A stretch of DNA of 64,000 nucleotides from Pseudaminobacter sp040045035 (lineage in GTDB: Bacteria; Pseudomonadota; Alphaproteobacteria; Rhizobiales; Rhizobiaceae), in NCBI RefSeq assembly GCF_040045035.1, contig NZ_JBDZDS010000011.1:1-64000 (forward strand), given 5' to 3'. The translations under genes were made by a program, and so were the position numbers. The notes beneath the pieces are model-generated. The model made no database searches and was not told the origin of the DNA. It saw only the letters and a list, made by a program, of their open reading frames with translations. Below, piece by piece: positions 8,445-17,728 of this stretch; positions within the stretch are counted from its first letter, which is position 1; the number at the start of each line of letters is the position of its first letter.

Positions 8445-8909
8445 ATGGAAACCGTCGACCTGCTGCTCGCCATCTTCCACCACATACTGGTCTTTTCGCT
8501 CGCGGCGGTGCTCGCCGCCGAGGTCGTGCTGATCCGCAACGAGATGACGCACAGGACGATCGGCAGGCTTGCCGGCATCGACCGCGCCTATGGCCTCGTC
8601 GCGCTTTTCGTCATCATCATCGGCGTCGCGCGCGTGTTCTACGGCCTGAAGGGCTGGGAGTTCTACGTCTACAGCTGGACCTTTTGGGCCAAGATGGCTG
8701 CCTTCGCCGCCGTCGCCCTGCTGTCGATCCCGCCCACCATAAGCTTCTTGGCGTGGAAGAAGCAGGCGGCCGCCGACGCCGCCTTCGCCGTGCCCTCGGC
8801 CGAACTCGCCTCGGCGCGCGGCTATCTGCGCGCCCAGATGATGATCTTCATGCTGATCCCGATCTTCGCGGCGGCCATGGCGCGCGGTTATGGCCAGTTC
8901 GGCTACTGA
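8445..8909 (+). CDS. DUF2214 family integral membrane protein
   Basis: This 154-residue inner-membrane protein has about four hydrophobic segments, at roughly residues 5-25, 45-68, 78-98 and 130-148. The pattern fits the DUF2214 family of unknown function found in proteobacteria. The ATG at 8445 is chosen over one two codons earlier because an AAGGA site sits six bases upstream of it. Its 3' end overlaps the 3' end of the convergent nth gene by seven bases. No functional residue can be pointed to. Confidence 0.75.
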   Translation: METVDLLLAIFHHILVFSLAAVLAAEVVLIRNEMTHRTIGRLAGIDRAYGLVALFVIIIGVARVFYGLKGWEFYVYSWTFWAKMAAFAAVALLSIPPTISFLAWKKQAAADAAFAVPSAELASARGYLRAQMMIFMLIPIFAAAMARGYGQFGY

Positions 8910-9697
8910 CCGGGATCTTCCAGCGGCGCGATCGGCACCAGCGGCGCCGGAATGCTGGTGGTCTTTTCCTTGTATTTACAAATGTCGGCGATCACGCACT
9001 TTTCGCATTCGGGCTTGCGTGCCTTGCACACATAGCGCCCGTGCAGGATCAGCCAGTGATGGGCGTGCCGCATATATTCGTCGGGAATGATGCGGACGAG
9101 CTCGGCTTCCACCTGTTCCGGCGTCTTGCCGGGTGCCAGCCCGATGCGGTTGCCGATGCGCAAGATATGCGTGTCGACCGCCATGGTGTGGTGACCGAAG
9201 GCCATGTTGAGCACCACATTCGCCGTCTTGCGACCCACCCCCGGCAGCTTCACCAGCGCGTCGAGGTCGTCGGGCACCTGGCCGCCATGGTCGCGGATGA
9301 GCGCCTCCGACAGCGCAATCACGTTCTTGGCCTTGGCGCGCCACAGCCCGATGGTGCGGATGTATTCGCCCACCTTCTCCTCGCCGAGCGCCAGCATCTT
9401 CTGCGGCGTGTCGGCGACCGCAAACAGCGGCCGCGTCGCCTTGTTCACCCCGGCGTCGGTGGCCTGCGCCGAGAGCACCACGGCCACCAGCAGGGTGAAG
9501 GCATTGACATGCTCGAGCTCGCCCTTCGGCTCTGGCCTTTGCACGGCGAAACGCCGGAAGATCTCGTGCACCTCGGCAGGCGTATAGAGCGATTTCGGCC
9601 GGCGCACACGCGGCTGTGCGCGCTTCTGCGCGCCATTGGCGGTTGCGGCTTGCGGCTTTTTCGGCCGCGGCTGATCTTTGGGCTTTGGACTGTCCAT
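8903..9697 (-). CDS. nth: Endonuclease III, base-excision repair glycosylase/AP lyase
   Basis: Endonuclease III removes oxidised pyrimidines from DNA and nicks the abasic site. The helix-hairpin-helix motif LPGVGRKTANVV contains the catalytic lysine (residue 157 of 264), and the catalytic aspartate is in VDTHILR (175). The C-terminal iron-sulfur loop has cysteines at 224, 231, 234 and 240, the exact C-X6-C-X2-C-X5-C spacing. The first 35 residues are a Lys/Pro/Ala-rich extension, common in rhizobial homologues. The start at 9697 has an AGGAAAG site. Only 22 bases separate it from the divergent DUF2244 gene, a linkage I have seen in related genomes. Confidence 0.95.
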   Translation of the reverse strand: MDSPKPKDQPRPKKPQAATANGAQKRAQPRVRRPKSLYTPAEVHEIFRRFAVQRPEPKGELEHVNAFTLLVAVVLSAQATDAGVNKATRPLFAVADTPQKMLALGEEKVGEYIRTIGLWRAKAKNVIALSEALIRDHGGQVPDDLDALVKLPGVGRKTANVVLNMAFGHHTMAVDTHILRIGNRIGLAPGKTPEQVEAELVRIIPDEYMRHAHHWLILHGRYVCKARKPECEKCVIADICKYKEKTTSIPAPLVPIAPLEDPGQ

Positions 9698-9719
9698 CGC
9701 TTTCCTATAAACTGCAGGC

Positions 9720-10214
9720 ATGAGCGAGACAAACGCTGCATATGCGGCCGACGAGCCGTTCTTCCACGCACTCCTGACGCCCTACAGGTCGCTGGGCCGC
9801 ACCGGCTTCCTGGTGCTGATGGGCGCGTTGACATTCGGCTGGATCGTTACCGGCATATTCTTGATTTACAATGGCGCCTGGCCGGTCTTCGGCTTCCTGG
9901 GGCTCGACGTCCTCGCGCTCTATGTCGCCTTCCGGCTGAACTACCGGGCCGCCCGCGCCCGAGAAGAGGTCATCGTCTCGCGCACGCGCCTGGACATCTG
10001 GAAGGTGTCCCCGTCCGGCCGCACGGAAGACCATCATTTCAATCCGTTCTGGACCCGCTTTGCGGTCAAGCGCCATTCCGAGATCGGCATCACCAGCATG
10101 GCCGTGGAAGCGCGGGGCCAGTACGTGTCGATCGGCAGCTTCCTCAATCCCGATGACCGCGAGAGCTTCGCCAAGGCATTTTCGCGCGCACTGGCGACCG
10201 CTAAGGGACGCTGA
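9720..10214 (+). CDS. DUF2244 family membrane protein
   Basis: The 164-residue product matches DUF2244: two transmembrane segments at about residues 29-50 and 55-75, followed by a cytoplasmic domain with the conserved Arg-x-x-Leu-x-x-x-x-Val region and an aromatic stretch (NPFWTRF). The family is widespread in alphaproteobacteria and has no known function. It begins 22 bases from the start of nth on the opposite strand, so the two share a very short control region or have promoters inside each other's genes. Its stop lies nine bases before the stop of the convergent methyltransferase gene. Confidence 0.8.
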   Translation: MSETNAAYAADEPFFHALLTPYRSLGRTGFLVLMGALTFGWIVTGIFLIYNGAWPVFGFLGLDVLALYVAFRLNYRAARAREEVIVSRTRLDIWKVSPSGRTEDHHFNPFWTRFAVKRHSEIGITSMAVEARGQYVSIGSFLNPDDRESFAKAFSRALATAKGR

Positions 10215-10223
10215 TATTCCTCA

Positions 10224-11039
10224 TCAGAATTGGAACCTGAGCAGCCGGCCGATCTTCCTGAGCGCCGGAAAGAAGCTCCACACCAGGACGATCCACCCTG
10301 CTGACCAGTCCATCCGGGCGGCATGCTCCGGCCGGTAGGCGGGAATGTCCTCAATAAGCGTCAAGCCGGGCGCGGCCAGCTCCAACTCATGCGGGTCGTC
10401 GATGGCCCAGTGGATTTCCGCCCCGGTCGCGCGGAAGGAAGGGCTGAGGCGAACGAATTTCAGCCCCAGCTCGCTGTAGACGTCGCAGATCAGCTCTCCG
10501 CTCCCCAGATGCGAGACCAGCCAGGCGACGAGCCGCGGGCCCTCTTCGGAGGTGAGGTAGGGCGTCAAGCCTTCGGCCACCACCATGGCGGGGCGGTCGC
10601 GCGGCACCTGCGCCAGCCACTCAGGCACCGTGACCGACGACGCGATCGGGCGGCAGCTCCGGTGCGCCGGGTAGAGCTTGCGCCTCAGTTCCATCACCTC
10701 GGGAAAGTCGATGTCGAACCATTCCACGCCGTCGTCCGGATCGATGCGGAAGACCCGCGTGTCGAGCCCGCAGCCGAGTTCCAGCACGATCGCATCGGGA
10801 TGCGCGGCCAGGAACGCGCGAATCCAGGCGTCCAGCGTGCTGGCCCGGATCGCCAGGCTCGCCGCCAGATTGGCGTCGACCTCCAGCCTGGAGAAATCAT
10901 AGTCGATCCTGCCGATCGCCTCGTCGGCGAAGCAATCGCCGAGCAGGGTGTCGGCGCGCCTGCTCTCCAAAGCCTTGCCATAGAGGGTGATCAGCAGGGT
11001 TTCCTTTTCCCTGGTCAGGGAGACCTTCTCGCGTCGCAT
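10224..11039 (-). CDS. Class I SAM-dependent methyltransferase, leucine carboxyl methyltransferase-like
   Basis: The 271-residue protein belongs to the LCMT/TcmP-like branch of SAM methyltransferases. Motif I is VLELGCGLDTRVFRI, and the following acidic strand ends in WFDIDFPEVMELR, where the DIDxPxV pattern is diagnostic for this branch. The motif ending in VAEGLTPYL is also characteristic. Members methylate carboxyl groups on polyketides or proteins, or are uncharacterised. The ATG at 11039 has a GGGAAGTGG site; an upstream in-frame ATG adds an Arg/His-rich tail without support. No neighbour suggests a substrate. Confidence 0.8.
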   Translation of the reverse strand: MRREKVSLTREKETLLITLYGKALESRRADTLLGDCFADEAIGRIDYDFSRLEVDANLAASLAIRASTLDAWIRAFLAAHPDAIVLELGCGLDTRVFRIDPDDGVEWFDIDFPEVMELRRKLYPAHRSCRPIASSVTVPEWLAQVPRDRPAMVVAEGLTPYLTSEEGPRLVAWLVSHLGSGELICDVYSELGLKFVRLSPSFRATGAEIHWAIDDPHELELAAPGLTLIEDIPAYRPEHAARMDWSAGWIVLVWSFFPALRKIGRLLRFQF

Positions 11040-11153
11040 TCCACTTCCCTGCGCCCGACCAACTTTATGGTGGGGCAGGCGGCGCATATGGCAAGTTTCG
11101 GGTGGCGAAGCCGGCGTCGCGGCACGATAATCGTGATCAAGGAGACCAAAGCA

Positions 11154-12038
11154 ATGAACGCACGCACCGCGATCCTCCGCGAGGAAATCACGCCGCAGGG
11201 CAGCGACTACGAGATCGTCCGCCGCGTCATCGAGAAGATCAGCCTCGACTATCGCGACCAGCCCTCGCTAGAAACGCTTGCCGCCGAAGTGGGCGAGACG
11301 CCGACGGCCTTGCAAAAACTGTTCACCCGCTGGGCCGGCCTCTCCCCCAAGGGGTTTTTGCAGGCCGTGACGCTGGACCACGCCCGGCGGCTGCTCGACG
11401 AGGGCATGCCGCTGCTTGAAACCGCCTTCGAGGTTGGCATGTCCGGTCCCGGCCGCCTGCACGACCTGTTCGTCACCCACGAGGCCATGTCGCCCGGCGA
11501 CTACAAGAGCCGCGGCGCGGGCCTGACCGTCCGCTATGGCTATCATATCTCGCCCTTCGGCGTGGCGCTGATCATGGTCACCGACCGGGGCCTTGCCGGC
11601 CTCTCCTTCAACGATGCCGGCCACGAGCGCGAAGCCTTTGAGGACATGTCCGGCCGCTGGCCGAACGCGATCTATGTGGAAGACATGGCCGCCACCGCGC
11701 CCTATGCCGCGCGCATCTTCGACCCGACGCGCTGGCGAGCCGACGACCCGCTGCGCGTCGTCATGATCGGCACCGACTTCCAGATCAGCGTCTGGGACGC
11801 GCTGCTGAAGATCCCGTTGGGAAAGGCGGTCAGCTATTCGGCCATCGCCGCCGGCATCGGCGCGCCCAAGGCGAGCCGCGCGGTGGGTGCGGCCGTGGGC
11901 GCCAACCCCATCTCCTTCGTGGTGCCCTGCCATCGCGCCGTCGGCAAGTCGGGCGCGCTCACCGGTTATCACTGGGGCCTGACGCGCAAGCGCGCCATCC
12001 TCGGCTGGGAAGCCGGGCAGCTCTGCAAAAACGGCTGA
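11154..12038 (+). CDS. AraC-type helix-turn-helix fused to O6-methylguanine-DNA methyltransferase
   Basis: This 294-residue protein joins an AraC-type DNA-binding domain (about residues 15-118) to an Ogt/Ada C-terminal alkyltransferase domain (about 200-290). The acceptor cysteine is Cys259 in the invariant PCHRAVG motif, and this residue takes the alkyl group from O6-alkylguanine in a single-use reaction. The Ada N-terminal zinc domain that senses methyl-phosphotriesters is absent, so it probably cannot act as the classic methyl-activated Ada switch. The start at 11154 has an AAGGAGA site. The frame is open much further upstream, but that part is only a shadow of the opposite-strand methyltransferase gene. 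Confidence 0.85.
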   Translation: MNARTAILREEITPQGSDYEIVRRVIEKISLDYRDQPSLETLAAEVGETPTALQKLFTRWAGLSPKGFLQAVTLDHARRLLDEGMPLLETAFEVGMSGPGRLHDLFVTHEAMSPGDYKSRGAGLTVRYGYHISPFGVALIMVTDRGLAGLSFNDAGHEREAFEDMSGRWPNAIYVEDMAATAPYAARIFDPTRWRADDPLRVVMIGTDFQISVWDALLKIPLGKAVSYSAIAAGIGAPKASRAVGAAVGANPISFVVPCHRAVGKSGALTGYHWGLTRKRAILGWEAGQLCKNG

Positions 12039-12095
12039 AACCGGCTTCCGGCATATTTCCATATCGGCTCAAACCGATTAGCTTCCCACCGATTT

Positions 12096-12134
12096 GGCGC
12101 GCCCCCGGCGAAAGGCCCGGCGCGCCGAAATTTT
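12096..12134 (+). terminator. Candidate Rho-independent terminator after the AraC-Ogt gene
   Basis: An inverted repeat of two GGCGCGCC arms (12096-12103 and 12119-12126) encloses a 15-base loop and is followed by GAAATTTTG. The stem is strong and the short T run follows directly, 58 bases after the stop of the AraC-Ogt gene and before the ribokinase start. Confidence 0.55.
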
Positions 12135-12197
12135 GAATCCGCGCATTTCCGCCGTGCCTTCCCCGCGCGCCCCGGATGCGCCAGCGGGAGGCATTCC

Positions 12198-13109
12198 TTG
12201 ATCACCGTCATCGGCTCCATCAACCTCGACCTCATCGCCACCGTCGACCGGCTTCCCGCCCCCGGCGAGACCGTGCCCGGCAGCGGCTTCAAGACGGCGC
12301 CGGGCGGCAAGGGTGCCAACCAGGCACTCGCCGCCGCGCGCGCCGGCGCCTCCGTGCGCATGGTCGGTGCCGTCGGCAAGGACGCCTTCGCGGGCGAGGC
12401 GCTGGCCTGCCTCAACGACGGCAAGGTCGATCTGTCCGGCGTGGCCAAAACGGACGAGCCCACCGGCACGGCGCTCATCCTGGTGGGCGGCGACGGCGAG
12501 AACATGATCGCCGTGGTGCCGGGCGCCAATGCCACCGTGCTGCCGGCCAATGTCGGCACCGCCGCGCCCGAGAAAGGCGACATCGTGCTCCTGCAGCACG
12601 AGATCCCGCTCGAAACCGTCGATGCGGCACTCGACGCCACGGCTGCCGCCGGCGCAATCGCCATCCTCAACACCGCGCCCTTCCGCAAGGAAGCCGCCAG
12701 CTTCCTCGGCAAGGCAAACTATGTCGTCGCCAACGAAACCGAGTTCGACCTCTATTGCGAGGCGCTCGCGCTCGAGGGCGCCGACCGCCCCGCCCGCATG
12801 AAGGCCTTCGCCGTCGCCACCGGCCGCACCATCATCGTCACGCTGGGCGGCGAAGGCGTGCTCGCGGCGACGCCCGAGGCCTTCCTCAGCGTGCCAGCGC
12901 TGAAAATCACGCCGGTCGACACGGTCGGCGCCGGCGACACTTTTTGCGGCTATCTGGCCGCCGGCCTGGCCGAAAGCCTTGCGCTGGGCGACGCGCTGCG
13001 GCGCGCGGCCGTCGCCGGCTCGCTTGCCTGCCTGGAGCCTGGCGCGCAGCCGGCCATCCCGCTGGCCGGCGAGGTCGACGAGGCGATCGCCGCGGCCCAG
13101 GCGCGCTGA
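12198..13109 (+). CDS. rbsK: Ribokinase (PfkB family)
   Basis: Ribokinase phosphorylates D-ribose to ribose 5-phosphate. The 303-residue protein shows both PfkB signatures: near the N terminus the Gly-rich GGKGANQALAAARAGA segment, and near the C terminus DTVGAGDTFCGYLAAGLA with the catalytic aspartate and anion hole. The sugar-binding start NLDLIATVDRLPAPGET fits ribokinase better than fructokinase. The start is a TTG at 12198, chosen because a GGGAGG site lies six bases upstream and the conserved N terminus begins there. An amidase gene follows after five bases, so they are likely co-transcribed. The nucleoside hydrolase at 16.2-17.1 kb could supply ribose. Confidence 0.9.
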   Translation: MITVIGSINLDLIATVDRLPAPGETVPGSGFKTAPGGKGANQALAAARAGASVRMVGAVGKDAFAGEALACLNDGKVDLSGVAKTDEPTGTALILVGGDGENMIAVVPGANATVLPANVGTAAPEKGDIVLLQHEIPLETVDAALDATAAAGAIAILNTAPFRKEAASFLGKANYVVANETEFDLYCEALALEGADRPARMKAFAVATGRTIIVTLGGEGVLAATPEAFLSVPALKITPVDTVGAGDTFCGYLAAGLAESLALGDALRRAAVAGSLACLEPGAQPAIPLAGEVDEAIAAAQAR

Positions 13110-13114
13110 CCTCC

Positions 13115-14575
<1,461 letters not shown>

Positions 14576-14655
14576 CGGCTTAGCGCCCCCGCGGCCAGCT
14601 TCGGCGAAGCGGGAGGAGAGGGAATACCGCGCGGCGCTTGCCGGCCGAGTGCCGC

Positions 14656-15192
14656 TCAAAGTGGCGCAACGCGGCAACGTTCTGCCGCCATGCGCGCAAT
14701 CTGAACCGAACTCTCCGACAGGCGAAGATTGTTCTGGATCATAAACTCTATCGATTGCCGCATGATGTCGCTCTGGACAGCGCCAAGTTCGACCAGCGTG
14801 CGGCATCTGAGCAGGCGCTCGGCGTTTTCGACGTTGCGCATAACGCCCGAGCGAAACGAGTCCGTCCAGATGTGGGCGAGTTCATGCCCGCCGTCAGCCA
14901 ACGCCGTGCCACACTGCAAGATCGCGTCAAGGTTGCGCGTGGTGTTGTGCGTGACGTTCCGAGCGTGCTCGTCGCCACTGGCAAGACCGAATATGGTCGC
15001 GACCTGGTCCATGGAGCGCTGGACTGCCTGGGTCGAGAACTGGATGATTTCAGCCCCGGCCTCAACGCCACGCTTGCTCGCGGCCGCGACCTTCTCCGCA
15101 GTGGCGTGAACCGCCTCGGTGGCGGCTTGGTCGCTCAGCAGCGCTGTCTCCCGGGGGGATGACTTCCTCGCAGGGTCTTCCTGAATACTCAT
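14656..15192 (-). CDS. Phasin family protein
   Basis: The 178-residue protein has the phasin layout: a short hydrophilic N terminus followed by long amphipathic alpha helices covering about residues 25-170, with no membrane segment. Phasins coat polyhydroxyalkanoate granules. Sequence stretches such as FSTQAVQRSMDQVATIFGLASG are like the phasin_2 family. It has a GGGAGAAA site before the ATG at 15192. No polyhydroxyalkanoate synthesis gene lies in the window, so the link to granules rests on the family only. Other helical granule- or stress-related proteins cannot be ruled out. Confidence 0.7.
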   Translation of the reverse strand: MSIQEDPARKSSPRETALLSDQAATEAVHATAEKVAAASKRGVEAGAEIIQFSTQAVQRSMDQVATIFGLASGDEHARNVTHNTTRNLDAILQCGTALADGGHELAHIWTDSFRSGVMRNVENAERLLRCRTLVELGAVQSDIMRQSIEFMIQNNLRLSESSVQIARMAAERCRVAPL

Positions 15193-15474
15193 AGTTTTCT
15201 CCCGCTGGATAGTGAGGATGATCAGAGGCGGTGTTCTTGGTCCGGGCGCACCCGGAGGCGACACGTCATCGCAAACAAGGACGTCTTCAGTTGCGATGCA
15301 GCATGGTGTCGTCCTGCGATGCAACAAGCTATCGCCGAGTCGGTATCGGTTGGCACAGCGCCATATATGGCCCGCGAACAAAGCGGCAAGGTCAGCTTGC
15401 TTGCGATAGCAGAGCACCTCTGGACAGTTCCCCAGCGGAATGCATTGATCGTCCCCTGAACGGGGAACAAAAGC

Positions 15475-16086
15475 ATGTCGCCGGAAATCTATGCCGCCTA
15501 TGTCCTTGCCTGCATCGTCATCATCCTGGTGCCGGGTCCGACCGTCACGCTGATCATCGCCTCCAGCATGCGCCACGGCACGCGCGCGGGCCTGCTCAAC
15601 GTCGCCGGCACGCAGGCGGGCATTGCCCTCATGATCGGCATCGTCGGCATCGGCCTCACCTCCATGATCGAGTCGGCCGGCCACTGGTTCGAGTGGCTGC
15701 GGCTGTTGGGTGCGGCATACCTGATATGGATGGGTTGGCAGATGCTGCGCGCCGGCGGTCGGCTGGCCGAGGGCGCCGCGCCGGTGCCGCCGCGCGGCGG
15801 CTTTTTCCTGCAGGGCTTTCTGGTCGCCATCAGCAATCCCAAGACGCTGATCTTCTTTGGCGCCTTCATCCCGCAGTTCCTCGATCCGACGGGCAACTAC
15901 CCGCTGCAGATCGTCATCATGGGCGCCACCGCGCTGGTTTTCGCGGCGATGTCGGATTCCACCTATGCCATGCTGGCCGGCCGCGCCGGCCGCGCGCTTT
16001 CGGCCAGCCGCATCCGGCTGCTCTCGCGCCTCAGCGGCAGTTTTCTGATCGGCGGCGGACTGTGGCTGGCCTTTTCACGGAAGTGA
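15475..16086 (+). CDS. LysE family amino-acid exporter
   Basis: The 203-residue product is an inner-membrane exporter of the LysE/RhtB family, with about six hydrophobic segments. The N-terminal segment ends in the conserved PGPTVTLIIASSMRHGTRAG motif of the family, and the segment FLVAISNPKTLIFFGAFIPQF carries the second conserved Asn-Pro-Lys motif. Such proteins export amino acids or related metabolites using the proton motive force. The ATG at 15475 fits the usual length. It is separated from the divergent phasin gene by about 280 bases. Confidence 0.9.
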   Translation: MSPEIYAAYVLACIVIILVPGPTVTLIIASSMRHGTRAGLLNVAGTQAGIALMIGIVGIGLTSMIESAGHWFEWLRLLGAAYLIWMGWQMLRAGGRLAEGAAPVPPRGGFFLQGFLVAISNPKTLIFFGAFIPQFLDPTGNYPLQIVIMGATALVFAAMSDSTYAMLAGRAGRALSASRIRLLSRLSGSFLIGGGLWLAFSRK

Positions 16087-16114
16087 GGCGAGCGCTACCG
16101 CAGCGCCCCCTCCC

Positions 16115-16150
16115 GGCCCTTCGGGCCACCCTCCCCTCAAGGGGGGAGGG
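16115..16150. terminator. Paired hairpins between convergent genes, intergenic repeat
   Basis: Two stems lie between the LysE stop and the convergent nucleoside hydrolase stop: GGCCC-TTC-GGGCC at 16115-16127 and CCCTCCCC...GGGGAGGG at 16129-16150. No U-tract follows on either strand, but the position suits a bidirectional stop signal. The C-rich/G-rich design is similar to the palindromic stretch at 283-375 and to common rhizobial intergenic repeats. Confidence 0.45.
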
Positions 16151-16172
16151 TAAGCGCCGCGCGAAGCCGCTG

Positions 16173-17114
16173 CTACAGCCTCGCCAGCCTTTCGGTCAGC
16201 AGGTCGAAGAAGCCCTCGTGATCGATGTCGCGCATGACCATCGCGTTCTTTCCACGCGCGGTGACGCCCCACCAGTCGATCACGGTCATGCCCATGGTGA
16301 GCTCGGAGCCGATCTCGACCTCGACATTGCAGTTGCGGCCCTTGAACAGCTCGGGCTTGAGCAGGTAGGCGATGACGCAGGGGTCGTGCAGCGGGCCGCC
16401 GTCGGTGCCGTACTTCTCCTCGTCATAGCGCTCGAAGAAGTCGAGCAACTCCGCGGTGGCGGTGCCGACCCGGGTGCCCATGGCGCGGAACCTTGCCACG
16501 CGCTTGGCCGTGGTCAGCGCCTTGTGGGTGACGTCGAGCGGCATCATGACGATCGGCACGCCGGAGCGGAACACCACGTCGGCCGCATGCGGATCGACAT
16601 ATATGTTGAATTCGCCCACCGGCGTAACGTTGCCGCCCTCGAAGAAGCCGCCGCCCATCAGCACGATCTGCTTGATGCGCTTGGCGATCTGCGGCTCGCG
16701 CACCAGCGCCAACGCGATGTTGGTAAGGGGGCCGAGCGGGCAGAGCGTGACGGTGCCGGCCTCTTCCTTCATCAGCGTCTCGACGATGAAGTCGACCGCG
16801 TGCTGCTCCTGCAGCTTCATCGTCGGCTCGGGCAGGTCCGGACCGTCGAGGCCGGTCTTGCCGTGGACATGCTCGGCCGTCACCAGAGGACGCACCACGG
16901 GGCGTATGGCGCCGGCGTAGACCTTGGTGTCGGTCTTGCCGGCGAGCTCGCAGACCTTGAGCGCGTTCTTGGTGGTGAGGTGCAGGGGAACGTTCCCGGC
17001 GACGGCGGTGATGCCGAGGATTTCCAGCTCCGGGCTGGCCAGGGCCAGCAGGATAGCTACGGCGTCGTCCTGGCCGGGGTCGGTGTCGATGATGATCTTT
17101 TGAGTGTCGGCCAT
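16173..17114 (-). CDS. Nucleoside hydrolase (inosine/uridine-preferring type)
   Basis: This 313-residue enzyme splits ribonucleosides into free base and ribose. The N-terminal calcium- and ribose-binding motif DTDPGQDD is at residues 10-17, the fingerprint of the family. Other conserved parts are the PLGPLTNIA loop and the late His/Asp region near GGPLHDPCVIAYLL, where the aspartate completes the metal site. The ATG at 17114 is chosen because the frame upstream lies in the hsp20 control region. It ends near the LysE gene in convergent orientation. Substrate preference between purine and pyrimidine nucleosides is not settled by sequence alone. Confidence 0.9.
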   Translation of the reverse strand: MADTQKIIIDTDPGQDDAVAILLALASPELEILGITAVAGNVPLHLTTKNALKVCELAGKTDTKVYAGAIRPVVRPLVTAEHVHGKTGLDGPDLPEPTMKLQEQHAVDFIVETLMKEEAGTVTLCPLGPLTNIALALVREPQIAKRIKQIVLMGGGFFEGGNVTPVGEFNIYVDPHAADVVFRSGVPIVMMPLDVTHKALTTAKRVARFRAMGTRVGTATAELLDFFERYDEEKYGTDGGPLHDPCVIAYLLKPELFKGRNCNVEVEIGSELTMGMTVIDWWGVTARGKNAMVMRDIDHEGFFDLLTERLARL

Positions 17115-17142
17115 CCGAATTCCTTCACATGATAGGCACAGG

Positions 17143-17171
17143 CTTGAACTTGTTGGCGGGGCGGACCATAT
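17143..17171 (+). promoter_or_regulatory. Candidate RpoH (sigma-32) promoter of hsp20
   Basis: CTTGAA at 17143-17148 and CCATAT at 17166-17171 are separated by 17 bases. This matches the RpoH pattern CTTGAA with a CCCCAT-like -10 box. The predicted start near 17178 would put the whole ROSE-like leader into the transcript. It lies between the divergent nucleoside hydrolase and hsp20. Confidence 0.55.
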
Positions 17172-17177
17172 CAGGAT

Positions 17178-17234
17178 CGACGGGAAAAATGCCACTAGGG
17201 TTTTTCCTTTTGAGGTCGCTCTTAGAGGACGAAA
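17178..17234 (+). promoter_or_regulatory. ROSE-like RNA thermometer in the hsp20 leader
   Basis: Two hairpins precede the hsp20 ATG. The first pairs GGAAAAA (17183-17189) with TTTTTCC (17201-17207), with an inner CC/GG pair. The second pairs GTC-G-CTC (17215-17221) with the Shine-Dalgarno side GAGGAC (17225-17230), leaving G17218 unpaired. The strand opposite the ribosome site reads UCGCU, which fits the ROSE consensus U(U/C)GCU with its characteristic extra G. In rhizobial small heat-shock genes this structure melts on warming and frees the ribosome site. Confidence 0.65.
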
Positions 17235-17660
17235 ATGAGTCGCATGACGCCTTTCTCGAGCCCGCTACTGCTCGGGTTCGATGCAATGGAAAAGACGCTG
17301 GAGCGCCTGGCGAAGTCGGGCGATAGCTATCCACCCTACAACATCGAACGCATCCGGCATTCCGAAGGCAATGGCGAGACGCTGCGCATCACGCTGGCGG
17401 TGGCCGGCTTCTGCGAGGAAAATCTGGACGTCACCACCGAGGAAAACCAGCTCGTCGTGCGCGGCCGGCAGAATGACGACACGGAACGCGAGTTCCTGCA
17501 CCGCGGCATAGCCGCCAGGCAGTTCCAGCGGACCTTCGTGCTGGCGGACGGCATGCGGGTCATCGGTGCCGAACTCAAGAACGGTCTTCTGTCGATCGAC
17601 CTCGACCGCCCGGAGCCTGAGCGCTTCGTACGGAAAATAAACATTTCGGTGAAAGACTGA
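17235..17660 (+). CDS. Small heat-shock protein, Hsp20/IbpA family
   Basis: The 141-residue chaperone holds unfolding proteins in a refoldable state. The alpha-crystallin domain spans about residues 33-130, beginning with the PPYNIERI segment common to IbpA-like rhizobial Hsp20s. The late motif ELKNGLLSIDL (normally A-x-x-x-N-G-V-L/L) is present, and the C-terminal I-x-I/V-type tail is seen in KINISVKD. The leader contains a candidate RpoH promoter and a ROSE-like thermometer, and the GAGGA ribosome site lies five bases before the ATG. A DUF1150 gene follows after 68 bases, a familiar pairing in rhizobia. Confidence 0.92.
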   Translation: MSRMTPFSSPLLLGFDAMEKTLERLAKSGDSYPPYNIERIRHSEGNGETLRITLAVAGFCEENLDVTTEENQLVVRGRQNDDTEREFLHRGIAARQFQRTFVLADGMRVIGAELKNGLLSIDLDRPEPERFVRKINISVKD

Positions 17661-17728
17661 TCTCACCGGAACAAGCAGCTCTACAGCGGGTTTGGTCCGT
17701 TGGACGCCCCGCAAAAAGGAGGCTCACC

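Noticed and set aside
10323..11153. N-terminal extension of the AraC-Ogt frame
   Set aside because: The extension overlaps the opposite-strand methyltransferase gene and has no conserved sequence; a ribosome site and the conserved N terminus are at 11154.
12176..13114. Frame apparently fusing to the amidase, overlapping ribokinase
   Set aside because: The upstream part is out of frame with rbsK and gives Arg-rich noise; the amidase begins at 13115.
15231..17132. 633-codon plus-strand frame across lysE and the nucleoside hydrolase
   Set aside because: It is out of frame with lysE and antisense to the hydrolase, with no recognisable domain.
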